Source of the DNA: Bin87 sp965203985
GTDB taxonomy: Bacteria; Chloroflexota; Dehalococcoidia; Lucifugimonadales; UBA3495
DNA: 64,000 bases
Assembly: GCA_965203985.1 (NCBI GenBank)
Contig: CBDBDS010000013.1
Coordinates: forward strand, 868,001 to 932,000
Reading direction: 5' to 3'
The notes beneath the pieces were generated by a model. It made no database searches and was not told the DNA's origin. It saw only the letters and a program-made list of their open reading frames with translations. Position numbers and translations under genes: made by a program. Positions 49,902-59,200 of the stretch are shown in pieces. The number at the start of each line of letters is the position of its first letter. The stretch's first letter is position 1.

Positions 49902-51080
49902 TTACAACCCCGACTCGTACAGGAAGTCGCCGGTGGGGTAGTTGTTGAGCAGATGGCGGGCGATGACCAGGCGCTGAATCTCGTTGGTTCCCTCGCCGAT
50001 CATCATCAGCGGGGCGTCGCGGAAGTGGCGCTCCAGCGTCAGGTCCTGGGTGTAGCCGTAGCCTCCGTGGATGCGCATGGCGTCGATGGCGACCTGCATG
50101 CACATCTCGCTGGCGAACAGCTTGGCCATTCCGGCCTCCATGTCGGCGCGCTCGCCCCGGTCCTTCTTTTCGGCGGCGTGGAGCACCATCAGGTGGGCCG
50201 CCTGTATCTGGGTCACCATGTTGGCCAGCATTATCTGCACGCTCTGGTGTTCTCCGATGGGCTTGCCGAAGGTTTGGCGCTGCTGGGCGTAGCGGGTGGC
50301 TTCTTCCAGCGCGGCCCGCGCCACGCCGAGGCAGCGGGCGGCAACATTGATGCGGCCCAACTCCAGCCCGCTCATTATCTGGTAGAACCCCCTGCCCTCC
50401 TCGCCGCCGACCAGATTCCCGCCGGATACGCGGTAGTCGTCAAAGGACAGCTCGCAGGTATCCACGCCCTTGTAGCCCAGCTTCGGTATGTCCCGCACCA
50501 CGTTGAAGCCCGGCCCCTTCTCGGCGATGAAAATGCTGATGCCGCGCCGGGGCGGGTCGGCGTTCGGGTCGGTCTTGGTGACCAGGGCGAAAGTGTTGCC
50601 GTGGCGCCCATTGGTAATCAGGCTCTTGGCCCCGTTTACCACGTATTCGTCGCCTTCGCGGACGGCGCGAGTCTCGATGGCCTGGACGTCGCTGCCCGCG
50701 TTGGGCTCGGTGATGCAGATGCCGCCGCGCTTCTCGCCGGTCGCCATCAGGGGCAGGAATCGCTCCTTCTGCTCCGGTGTGCCGTGGGTCGTGACCATGT
50801 AGGCCATGATGAGGTGGGAGTTCAGTATCCCGCTCAGGCTCATCCATCCCCGGCAGATTTCCTCGATGACCAGGGCGTAGGACGTGACATCCAGCTCCAG
50901 CCCGCCGTACTCTTCGGGGATCACCGCGCCGAACAGGCCCAGCTCCTTCATCCGCTCCACCAGCTCGAAGGGGTACTCGTCGGCGTGTTCCATTTCCTGC
51001 GCGACCGGTTGGACTTCCCGGCGGACAAACTCCCTGATCGTGGCGACCATGCCGCGCTGCGCTTCAGTCAATTGAGGCAA
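49902..51080 (-). CDS. Acyl-CoA dehydrogenase
   Basis: 392 residues. Typical ACAD blocks include 'ICITEPNAGSDVQAIETRAV', 'YVVNGAKSLITNG', 'QRQTFGKPIGEHQSVQ' and 'IHGGYGYTQDLTLERHFRDAPLMMIGEGTNEIQ', the last containing the catalytic Glu region. It oxidises an acyl-CoA and passes electrons to ETF. I chose TTG at 51080, with AGGAG 5 nt upstream. The longer in-frame N-terminus to 51257 is poor in family features. It is first gene in an operon with MmgE/PrpD and CaiB. Confidence 0.92.
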   Translation of the reverse strand: MPQLTEAQRGMVATIREFVRREVQPVAQEMEHADEYPFELVERMKELGLFGAVIPEEYGGLELDVTSYALVIEEICRGWMSLSGILNSHLIMAYMVTTHGTPEQKERFLPLMATGEKRGGICITEPNAGSDVQAIETRAVREGDEYVVNGAKSLITNGRHGNTFALVTKTDPNADPPRRGISIFIAEKGPGFNVVRDIPKLGYKGVDTCELSFDDYRVSGGNLVGGEEGRGFYQIMSGLELGRINVAARCLGVARAALEEATRYAQQRQTFGKPIGEHQSVQIMLANMVTQIQAAHLMVLHAAEKKDRGERADMEAGMAKLFASEMCMQVAIDAMRIHGGYGYTQDLTLERHFRDAPLMMIGEGTNEIQRLVIARHLLNNYPTGDFLYESGL

Positions 51081-51281
51081 AACCACTCCTGAAACCGGCC
51101 TGATTTCGTGGCGGCATTTTATCACGCGCCGGGCGCAGCCAAGTTTGACACCCCAGGGGCGGCTCACTAAACTCGCCGGCAACCGCGCTGCCTGACAATC
51201 ATCGGCGAGTGTTTTCTTGTGAAATGATGGCAGCCGCGTCCGCTTTCGCTTCCCCAACGCTCAATATAGTGAGGTATTGCA

Positions 51282-51740
51282 ATGCCGGACAAGCCAGAAT
51301 ACCTAGACCTGCTCAACGACATTCGCCTGCAGGAGCACCGCGCTGGAGTCTACCTCAAGGCGTGGGCCGACAAGACCGAGCATCCGGGGCTGAAGGCCTG
51401 CCTTTCACTGGTAGCCGAGCGCGAGACCAGCCACGGGGACATCTTCGACCGGCGCATTCGTGAGTTGGGCGGCACCCCCGAGGACAAGGACGACGCCTTG
51501 TATACCGAGCGGCTGCGCGTGGCCGGTTCGGATATGACCGACAAGGAAAAAATCGTCTGGATGCGCGAAGCCCAGTCTCGTGTAACCCTGCCCAATGTGC
51601 GCCAGCGCTATGAGGCCGCCTCAGTTGACGAGTCCGTCGACCAACTGACACGTTCTCTGATCAAGTGGTTCACCGAGGTGGAGGACGACTCCGGCGCCGC
51701 CATGCGGGCGGTGTACGCCGAGATCGAACAGGCAGACTGA
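51282..51740 (+). CDS. Ferritin-like / rubrerythrin-type protein
   Basis: 152 residues of an all-helical bundle. Candidate metal ligands are Glu and His in 'RLQEHRAGVYLKAW' and 'ERETSHGDIFDRRIRELGG', which resembles ExxH pairs of ferritin-like proteins. There is no rubredoxin tail. A role in iron or peroxide handling is inferred only. GAGGT lies 7 nt before the ATG. Confidence 0.65.
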   Translation: MPDKPEYLDLLNDIRLQEHRAGVYLKAWADKTEHPGLKACLSLVAERETSHGDIFDRRIRELGGTPEDKDDALYTERLRVAGSDMTDKEKIVWMREAQSRVTLPNVRQRYEAASVDESVDQLTRSLIKWFTEVEDDSGAAMRAVYAEIEQAD

Positions 51741-52090
51741 CCGGATGCAATCCGGAGCCTGCCTCGTGGGCCGCCGCCCTGTGCTGCACGGGCAATCGGC
51801 CGACGAAAGCAGGATCAATCCCAACCCGGTCAGCTCAATGCTCTCTCCGCAATCGCTCACGCTCTTGCGTTGACCGTTGACGATCTGCTGACCTGAGCCG
51901 GTTGTGCGATGGCGTCCCGGATGCGCCGTCCCATACGATCCGTCAGCTCACGGTTCGCCGACACCAACGCCCGTTCCGCCTCTGGCTCCGCTGCGATGGC
52001 GTGCTGGGTTGCGAGGGGCGGGATGCTATGGCTGCGAACCCGGTTTATTCGACGGTCTTCGCCGGCGGCGCTTCGGCGGGCAGACCCAAC
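51741..52090. other. Gene-free stretch with duplicated gene fragment
   Basis: About 350 bp with no complete gene. It includes a 52-bp segment (51920-51971) that is identical to 53136-53187. On the minus strand both encode the peptide 'ALVSANRELTDRMGRRI', so both appear to be decayed C-termini of a common gene family. Confidence 0.5.
51920..51971 (-). repeat. 52-bp direct repeat, copy 1
   Basis: Identical to 53136-53187. The minus-strand reading is open for 'IAAEPEAERALVSANREL' and beyond, but no start or upstream domain is present. Confidence 0.6.
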
Positions 52091-52546
52091 TTAGTCCGCC
52101 GCCGTTTGCGCACCGTGGCCCGCTAGCAACACCGCCACAGCCGGCGCCGACCCAGCGGGAATCAACATCAGCGTCTGGCCGTCGGCTTTGAAGTCGGCGG
52201 CGTCTTCGCCCAGCTCCTCTTCTTCGGCCAGCGCCTCGGCGATGAGACGGTGGACGCGCTCAGCGTCCCAACCGGGCGGGAAGTTGCCCGGCCCGTCCGA
52301 CTTCCGATTCAGCCAGCCCTGAATCGCCGCCGTTTCCTCGGGATGATCGGCCTCGTGGCGCGCAACCAGTTCCCGGACGGCGGGGAGCAGTTCTTTGGGC
52401 ACCAGAACGTCCACGGTATAGGGATTTTCGTAAGCGTATTCGTCGTGGGCAACCCATTCCTCTTCGGTGAGGGAATCGTAGTAAGCGATGATTTCCTGCA
52501 CCTTTTCGGCGTCCAGGCCGGGCGGGTACACGTTGGGATCTTTCAT
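52091..52546 (-). CDS. Antitoxin with two tandem copies of the PPGWD domain
   Basis: 151 residues made of two related modules. Module 1 (about 7-70) reads 'YPPGLDAEKVQEIIAYYDSLTEEEW' then 'LLPAVRELVARHE'. Module 2 (about 88-145) reads 'FPPGWDAERVHRLIAEALAEEEE' then 'PAVAVLLAGHG'. I recall this as the antitoxin usually found beside DUF4258-like toxins, normally as one module. The ATG overlaps the stop codon of the frame-restored toxin upstream (ATGA), which supports an ancestral coupled pair. Confidence 0.7.
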   Translation of the reverse strand: MKDPNVYPPGLDAEKVQEIIAYYDSLTEEEWVAHDEYAYENPYTVDVLVPKELLPAVRELVARHEADHPEETAAIQGWLNRKSDGPGNFPPGWDAERVHRLIAEALAEEEELGEDAADFKADGQTLMLIPAGSAPAVAVLLAGHGAQTAAD

Positions 52547-52826
52547 CGTCCTCTTCTTCGCCGGCGACGCCGGAAAGCATCTCGGGCGCTATTGTTCGGG
52601 TCGTATGCCGTAATCACAAAAGCGGTATCGGTGCCTGATCCAGGCTATAGATTACTTGCAAGTACCGGCCGCCCCGGGTCTGCCCAATGGCGATACGTAT
52701 TCCTTCACCGCTATGCCTGACGTCGCCCGGGTCGTCCAGCACGTCCTGGACTTCGTACTCCTGGACGCCGTGGCCGTAGATGTGTGGTAGCCCGGTCTCT
52801 CTGTCAATGTTGAAGCGCAGGTCCAT
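52543..52826 (-). pseudogene. Frameshifted DUF4258/BrnT-like toxin
   Basis: The first part, to about residue 63, reads 'RFNIDRETGLPHIYGHGVQEYEVQDVLDDPG', then 'IAIGQTRGGRYLQVIYSLDQ'. After that the frame hits a stop at 52614 ('APIPLL'). Shifting by one base near 52635-52645 continues with 'GTDTAFVITAYDPN' and an Arg-rich tail, the expected family C-terminus. That continuation stops at 52543, overlapping the antitoxin ATG. So a one-base loss, or a sequencing error, broke the toxin. There is no obvious slippery site. Confidence 0.65.
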
Positions 52827-53056
52827 ATTTCACGATTCGTTACATAGTCTATTTTTGGCTTAAGACGAAACCGGTCCGTGGTCAACGGGTAGTCACGGCT
52901 GACCGGTCGGTGCTGGGAAGGTTTCTCTGCTTCCTGAGTAGTTGGCAGTTCGTACAGCTTGCTGACTTCTATGTATTGCTCGTACTGCTGTTTGACTTTT
53001 TCCAGCGTTTCCAGATAGTCGTTGGATACCCGGTCGCTTCCGGCTTGCTCGGCCAT
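52652..53056 (-). CDS. Small charged protein running into the toxin gene
   Basis: 134 residues from ATG 53056, which has a strong GGAGGTG site 7 nt upstream. The first 75 residues are helical and charged ('YLETLEKVKQQYEQYIEVSKLYELP') and look genuine. The remainder is the toxin region translated in another frame, so the real gene may have ended near 52830 before losing its stop. Function unknown. Confidence 0.4.
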   Translation of the reverse strand: MAEQAGSDRVSNDYLETLEKVKQQYEQYIEVSKLYELPTTQEAEKPSQHRPVSRDYPLTTDRFRLKPKIDYVTNREIWTCASTLTERPGYHTSTATASRSTKSRTCWTTRATSGIAVKEYVSPLGRPGAAGTCK

Positions 53057-53135
53057 GTCGTTCACCTCCTCCTTGAACGGATTCTCACAGGGGCAGCGAA
53101 TAGTGTCAAACCCACACCTGCCCTATCGCCGCCGC

Positions 53136-53187
53136 GATGCGCCGTCCCATACGATCCGTCAGCTCACGGTTCGCCGACACCAACGCC
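53136..53187 (-). repeat. 52-bp direct repeat, copy 2
   Basis: Identical to 51920-51971. On the minus strand it is open and in frame with the serpin gene after that gene's TGA. It reads 'IEIAAEQALVSANREL' and ends near 53109. Confidence 0.6.
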
Positions 53188-53228
53188 TGCTCCGCCGCGA
53201 TCTCGATGCTTTCAACCTCTGAGTTGTT

Positions 53229-54605
53229 TCATTCCGGGTCAGGATTAGACACGCGGCCCAGGAACAACACCGTGCCGGTGCCGGTGTCCCTGATGAGGAA
53301 CACGAAGGGCCGGTCAACCGTTACCGCGATGGGCTCTTTGCTGACGCCGGACTCAAGCATGACCACGGCAGTGGCCGCCGCCGCCTCGGTTCCCTTTTCA
53401 TCCACCGAAACGAACGCCTTGTGTACTACTGCGCGAATCCAAATGTCCCGGGAGCCGGTCATGCCTGAAAAATCGGCTTCGCCGCCGAAGGCGTCGGGCA
53501 TCCCCATTCCAGCCAGGGTGTCGCTCAAGTCAAACTCCGATTCGAACTCGAACAACGGCATCGTGAGGGTGATGTAGTCAATCTCGATATCATCGATGAT
53601 CCGGTCAAGCATTTCCGAGTTCAGCGAGCCTTCGAATTCTTCCAGTCCACCCTCGTCGGGCAGCAAGATGGTCATGGACAGCTCTCCCCAGGAGTACGGC
53701 AGGTCAACCGCCTGGTAACCGTCGCCCCTGGCATAGCCGTAGAAATCCTTGGCGGTTTCCGTCATCATCGGGACACCCACCGTGCCGCCCCCGTCCAGGT
53801 GAAAGGGACGCATCTCGGTATTCCTCGGGCTGAAAGGCCAGAGCCACGAGGCGTTGAAATAAATGGCGTTGGTGAGCACCAACCGGGTGGAAGGGTCTAT
53901 GATCCCCGGCGGCAGGAGGTCCTTGACCTTCCCCGAGGTTTCCTCAGCCACCCAGTCATTGATCCTGACGCGAGACTCGTCCGGCGCGCCGGCGAAGTCC
54001 GCGGGCATCATCCCGGCCCCGTAGTGTTCGGCCAGCACATCGAGAAAGCCGGGCACGAAGTGATAGCCCTCCTGGCCCCAGATTGCGTTGGCGATGTTCA
54101 GGCGGAAATACTCATCGCCCTCACCGTCCTTGTCGGGTGCTCCCGGTGGACCCTTCCCCCTGGAAGCGAGGGTCCGGTCCAGGACGTTGAATGCAGGATG
54201 AAGATCGTTTTGCGGAAGCCGGTGGTGCAGCGTGTCCGCCATCTGGCGCTGGGTCTCGCCTCTGGCCCCAGCGGAAGTCATGGCGAGGGCCTGGGAGATG
54301 CTGAAGGGCGAATAGAACAGGTTGCCTTCACCGTCGCTCAAGGCGTGGTACAGGTGGAAGGCGAAGGCGTTGTTTCCCCGCACCAGCCCGTCCAGGTCCG
54401 CTGATCCCACAGACGTGGCAGACCGTTCCCGGTCCGAACGCAGTTCCTCCACCGGCACTGGAGTGGAAAGGACGGGGGTGGCCACGTTTGCCGACGACGG
54501 CGCCCGCGTCGCCGAGGAAAAGGTTTCCGGTTGTTGATCGGCGCAACCGGAAAGCGCCGTCAATAGGAGAAAAAGCGCGACCGCCCACGAGATCCGGAGT
54601 ATCAT
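53229..54605 (-). CDS. Lipoprotein serpin (protease inhibitor)
   Basis: 458 residues. The signal ends in the lipobox LSGC (Cys21), followed by a Ser/Thr/Pro-rich linker (about 25-70), then a complete serpin fold: 'NLFYSPFSISQALAMTSAGARG', 'LTNAIYFNASW' and 'VHKAFVSVDEKGTEAAAATAVV'. The Ala-rich hinge is typical of inhibitory serpins. The reactive loop follows ('MLESGVSKEP'). Likely guards the cell surface against foreign or host proteases. The fold ends normally with 'FLGRVSNPDPE'. Confidence 0.92.
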   Translation of the reverse strand: MILRISWAVALFLLLTALSGCADQQPETFSSATRAPSSANVATPVLSTPVPVEELRSDRERSATSVGSADLDGLVRGNNAFAFHLYHALSDGEGNLFYSPFSISQALAMTSAGARGETQRQMADTLHHRLPQNDLHPAFNVLDRTLASRGKGPPGAPDKDGEGDEYFRLNIANAIWGQEGYHFVPGFLDVLAEHYGAGMMPADFAGAPDESRVRINDWVAEETSGKVKDLLPPGIIDPSTRLVLTNAIYFNASWLWPFSPRNTEMRPFHLDGGGTVGVPMMTETAKDFYGYARGDGYQAVDLPYSWGELSMTILLPDEGGLEEFEGSLNSEMLDRIIDDIEIDYITLTMPLFEFESEFDLSDTLAGMGMPDAFGGEADFSGMTGSRDIWIRAVVHKAFVSVDEKGTEAAAATAVVMLESGVSKEPIAVTVDRPFVFLIRDTGTGTVLFLGRVSNPDPE

Positions 54606-54806
54606 TACGAACCACCTCGCTGGCTCAGGGGACAGTTCAAGGGGTTGACCATATCACCGAACCCGACGCGAACCGTTTTGACCAATAATACGGTGTGGTA
54701 GCGGCTGATAACCCGCCGGCCCGCCATCGGTGCGGTGTGGTATGGTGCGTTTTAGAATTGTCTGACGACACATCTCGAAGATGGTAAGAATATCCTCCTC
54801 GTTGCT

Positions 54807-56240
54807 ATGCCGCCACCGCTGATCCTGCGGATTACAGATACCGTCTCCGGCCGAACCGCTGCCCTGCGGTTGGACGACCCCGCCGACCGGGAGGCGCCGT
54901 TGGGTCGTCTGCTGGAACACTACCTGAAGGACGCGCCAAACGACGACCGACTGATTCGCACCGGCGCCATTACGACCGACGGCCTGCTGGCCATGCGCAA
55001 CCTCCAGGATCTGGTGTACCGTTCCGACGACTCCGGCCGGCTGACCGATGTTTTCGCGGGCGTGAAGTTTCTCCAGGAGGGCCGACCGGCCGGCCTGGAC
55101 CAGCCGGCATCGATTCAGTCAGCGGCAGCCGGCGACGCTTTGCTGCAATTGATTGACGTGGCGGTGGACCGCACCGACGCCGGTTACGACCGCAACTGGA
55201 CCGGCTTTCATCGCCGCCGTTGGAACCACGACCCCCATTGCTATGAACTGTTCGTGCGGAGCGCCGTGGCTGCGGCCTATGGGCCGAGGGAAGCAGACTA
55301 CGCGCTGCGGGCGGATACGCCCTGCCGGCAACGAAAGTTGATCCGCGCGTTGGCCTCGCACATCTGGAACAGCGACTTCGAGAACTACTCACGTTTCTCG
55401 AACGACGGCTTGCGGTTCAAGACCGGCGACGAGACCGTGCGAAACATTGCGGCGGGTGCCGGTGGAATCTGCACCGAAAAGGTACAGGCGTTGAAGTTCC
55501 TTACCGACCACTTCGAGCTGGAGTCGGAATACCTGCTGGGCGGCCCCAATGCGCCGGGGCCCGTGCCGGCCGGCCGGTTGCGGGAAATGCTGAACACCTT
55601 CGATTTCCGCTTCGCAAAGCGCCACATGCGCTACTGGCAACACGCTGCCCTGCTGTATTGGCTCGATGGCGAGCCTCTGTTGGTGGACGCCACCAACGGC
55701 AACATCCCGTTCCTTTTCCTCCGCGGTGAGGCCGCCAGACGACTGTTGGCCGACGACGCGGAAGGAAACCGCCCCGGCGTGTCGGTGCGGATGGTGGCGG
55801 AAGCCGAGGACTACCACTATCACCGGGTCGATCAGGACATTCCTCAAAACCTGTTTTTCGCCCTTGAAGGCTGGTTGGACGACACCGACCTGGTGCAGGT
55901 CTTCGAGAACGAACTTGGTCTCTACCTGTCCGACCGGCACTACGTGATGCCGCTACCCTATCGCAGCGAGGGGGAATGCCGGCGTTTGAAACACCGGTAC
56001 CGCGAACTCTGCCGGAACGCCGGATTTCGGGCTGACGTGAGTGCGGATTGGACCCTGGACGGGCCGGTGGGCCAGGAACTGGCCGCCTGCAACCCCACGG
56101 CCGCGGCCGGCGTGCTGGCAGCGCGAGACAAACTGATCGCCCGCTACGACTGGTGGGACGCTCCGGGCCATCGGTCCGGCCTGGCCGTAATCGCTCTGAA
56201 ACCTTCCCCCGTGGCATCAGCAGCCGGGCAAACGCCATGA
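54807..56240 (+). CDS. Transglutaminase-like cysteine protein coupled to a SecA-like ATPase
   Basis: 477 residues. The core has a Cys-His-Asp arrangement: C222 ('GAGGICTEKVQALKFL'), H279 ('YWQHAALLYWLDGEP') and D294 ('LLVDATNG'). The last resembles the 'VDPTNG' of bacterial transglutaminase-like proteins. Such domains act as peptidases, cross-linkers or amidases. The N-terminal 120 and C-terminal 150 residues match nothing I know. No signal peptide or membrane span, so cytoplasmic. No ribosome site precedes the ATG. The stop overlaps the SecA-like ATG (ATGA). Confidence 0.6.
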   Translation: MPPPLILRITDTVSGRTAALRLDDPADREAPLGRLLEHYLKDAPNDDRLIRTGAITTDGLLAMRNLQDLVYRSDDSGRLTDVFAGVKFLQEGRPAGLDQPASIQSAAAGDALLQLIDVAVDRTDAGYDRNWTGFHRRRWNHDPHCYELFVRSAVAAAYGPREADYALRADTPCRQRKLIRALASHIWNSDFENYSRFSNDGLRFKTGDETVRNIAAGAGGICTEKVQALKFLTDHFELESEYLLGGPNAPGPVPAGRLREMLNTFDFRFAKRHMRYWQHAALLYWLDGEPLLVDATNGNIPFLFLRGEAARRLLADDAEGNRPGVSVRMVAEAEDYHYHRVDQDIPQNLFFALEGWLDDTDLVQVFENELGLYLSDRHYVMPLPYRSEGECRRLKHRYRELCRNAGFRADVSADWTLDGPVGQELAACNPTAAAGVLAARDKLIARYDWWDAPGHRSGLAVIALKPSPVASAAGQTP

Positions 56241-59200
56241 GCGGAGGCCGGAAGCAATCGAAACTTCGCATGCACGGGATGCGACGCGGGCGCTCGTGGG
56301 AAGACCGGATCCTGCATCGCATCCGGGCCCTCCGGAGCGAGCAGCGGGTCGCCGACTGGTCAGACCGAGAACTGCGCGCGGCCGTATGTGGTCTGAGTGA
56401 TGGGTCTGAACCCTCGGATTCCATGCCCGAGGAAACGCTGGTCCGCGTGTTCGCAGTGGTTGATGAGACCATCCGGCGCCGTCTTGGGTTATGGAAACTC
56501 TTCGACCTGCTGGATGGCGACGACGAGCCGAGCATCGTAGACGCCCGCAGCAAGCTGGCCGCCACCGGCCGAGGTCGTTACCCGGGGAGCGATATGCTCC
56601 TTCCGGCAGAGTTTTACCGTGCGGCTCGCCGCCGGACGGATGGCGACACCCACGGACTGCACTTTCGGCCCACCGATCAGCAATTGCTGGCTGGCCTGCA
56701 CCTGTACCGTGGTCGCATCGTGGAGATGGCTGCGGGCGAGGGGAAGACCGTGGCCGCCGCCTTCCCGGCGGTTCTGTATGGCCTGATGGGTCGCACCGTT
56801 CACGTCGTCACCGCCAACGACTACCTGGCAGCCCGGGACTGCGAGCTGCTGGCGCCGGTGTACCAGGCCCTGGGCCTCACCGTGGGCGCAGTGCTGGACC
56901 ACATGGCCGGACCGGAGCGCTGCGTATCCTACGGCAACCGGATAGTCTACGGCACGCTGCGCGAGTTCGCTTTCGACTACCTGCGGGATCAGATGGTCAT
57001 TTCCCCGAACGAGCAAGTCCAGGGGCCGCTGGACGTCGCCATCATCGACGAAGCCGACCAAACGCTGCTTGATGAAGTTGTCACCCCCCTGGTCATCGCC
57101 GGCGCGCCTGTCCTCAGCCGGCGGACGATCATACGGGCCGACCGGGTGGTGCGGGAACTTGTGGCGGAGCAGACCAGGTTGGCCGAAGAATGCCGGCACG
57201 AGCTGGACCAACGTATCGCAGGCGGCCAGGCCGATGACCGGTCGGCAAAGCTGTTGGCCCGGGTGATGCTGGCCCAGCCCGACGACGAAGCGATGCGCCG
57301 GCTGGCCGCTGCCCATCCCCGCCTGCGTCGGCGTGCATTGTCCCTGGTGGATGCCGACGGCTCCGGCCGGCCCCACCCGGAGGTTGAGGAAGGCTTGCTC
57401 TGCGCGGTGGATGCGGAGCGAGGCAGCTTGAGCCTGTTGCCCGAGGGTGTAGTCTTCCTCGAGGCTCGCCTGGGTGACTTCTATTCCGCCAGCGCTGTCG
57501 ACCCGGACGCCGCTGGGGACTCTCGCCGGGCCGTGCGGCGGGCCAACCTGGTCAACCAGGTGCATCAGCTGCTGCGGGCCCACCTCCTGCTGCGCCGTGG
57601 GATCGAATACGTGGTGGACGATGACCGAGTGGTGCTGGTGGACCGGGACACCGGACGACCCCGGCCCGACACTTACTATCAGGACGGATTGCATCCGGCG
57701 GTGGAAGCCAAAGAAGGAGTGCCAATCCACCCTGACCACCGCACTCTTGGGGAGATCAGCGTGCCGGGCTTCGTCCAGCGTTATCGCCGCCTCGCTGGCC
57801 TCACCGGAACCGCTCGGGCGGCGGCCGACGAGTTCCGCCGCCTGTACGGTTTGGATGTGGTGACGGTTCCCGGTGCGCAGCGCGCATCGGCCGGGCATTT
57901 CGGCCGTCGGGACCTGCCCAGCCGGGTGTATGCTCATCCCGATGACCAACTGAGCGCCGTCGTTGACGAAGCCCGCTACTGTCAGGAGTGGGGCCGGCCA
58001 ATGCTGGTGGCCACGCGGACGGTCTCCCAGTCGGAGATCATCAGCCAACGATTGACGGAAGCCGGAATCATCCATCGTCTGCTCAACGCGTCCGCCAGCC
58101 AGGATGAAGCGGACACTATTCGTCAGGCCGGACAGCCCGGCGCCGTCACCGTAGCGACCAACATGGCCGGTCGCGGCACCGACGTGCTTCTGTCGTCCAG
58201 TCTTGACCGGCACGTCCTGGGTCGTTTCGTCTCCCTGCTGGAAGAAATGATAATGGCCGACCCCGACGGCCGGACCGTGGAAGTGCGGGCCAACACCTCC
58301 GGAGAAGCCGACGCGCTCGCCCGGGCAGTTGAAGCGAACCCCCAACTGTCGGCCCGCCGCGCCGGTGGCGACCGGTTGGTCGTGCATCCACGCGGGATGA
58401 CGCCGTCCCTTCCGGCGACCGGAACTCTGGAGTTAGGACTGGGCCTTCACCTGGTCAGCACAGAGTTCAATGACTCGCCTCGGGTTGCGTTGCAACTTCA
58501 GGGTCGCAGCGGCCGGCGGGGCGCGTTCGGCTCCACCCGCAGCTTGTTGGTCAGATCCGATCGATGGCTGGCCGGCCTGGAGTACGGGCGTCCGACGTCG
58601 GACTCGGCGGGCCGAGTTTGCTGGGAAGGGCCCGAGCTGGAACGACAGTTGCGGCGCCGGCGCGAGGCCGCCCAGCGGGATGCATCCAGTGCGCGCGCGC
58701 TGTTGCTGGAATACGCCGCGGTGTTGGACACCCACACCGACGCTTACTACCGGTCCCGGCAGGAGACGCTGGTTGCCGGGCCGGACCGCCTCGGCCGGTG
58801 GGCGCATGACGCGGCGCGATCCGCCGCATCCGGTCTCGTCGGCCGGCATTTCCCCAGTCTCGTCGCCGACGATTATGCTGGGCGGTTCGCGTCCCTGGCG
58901 ACGGAGCTCCTCGCCTGGTATGGCGTGGATGCCGAGCCGGCGCGGGGCTGCCCTCTGACCGGGTTGGGAAACGCGTTGGCCGAACTGATGGAGCGGCATC
59001 TGGCAGAGCGGCGGCAACGGTTGGGAGCGGCACAGTTCGGCGAGTTGGCCCGATTGCTGCTTTTGCAGGCCGGCGATGAGCTATGGGAAAATCACCGGGC
59101 CGACCTGAGGAGCATGGCAATCGCATCTCGATTGGATGCGCATGGGCCGAAGACCGCGATAGCCGAATACATCATCGCCGCCGCTGGTGCCTGGCAACGT

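Noticed and set aside
53109..53231. Possible selenocysteine readthrough of the serpin TGA (frame stays open for about 38 codons)
   Set aside because: The serpin fold ends normally right before the TGA, and the open stretch matches a 52-bp gene remnant found at 51920. No SECIS-like hairpin is evident, although SelB is encoded in the window.
56489..58387. 632-codon minus-strand frame opposite the SecA-like gene
   Set aside because: Antisense to intact helicase motifs; no recognisable protein features.
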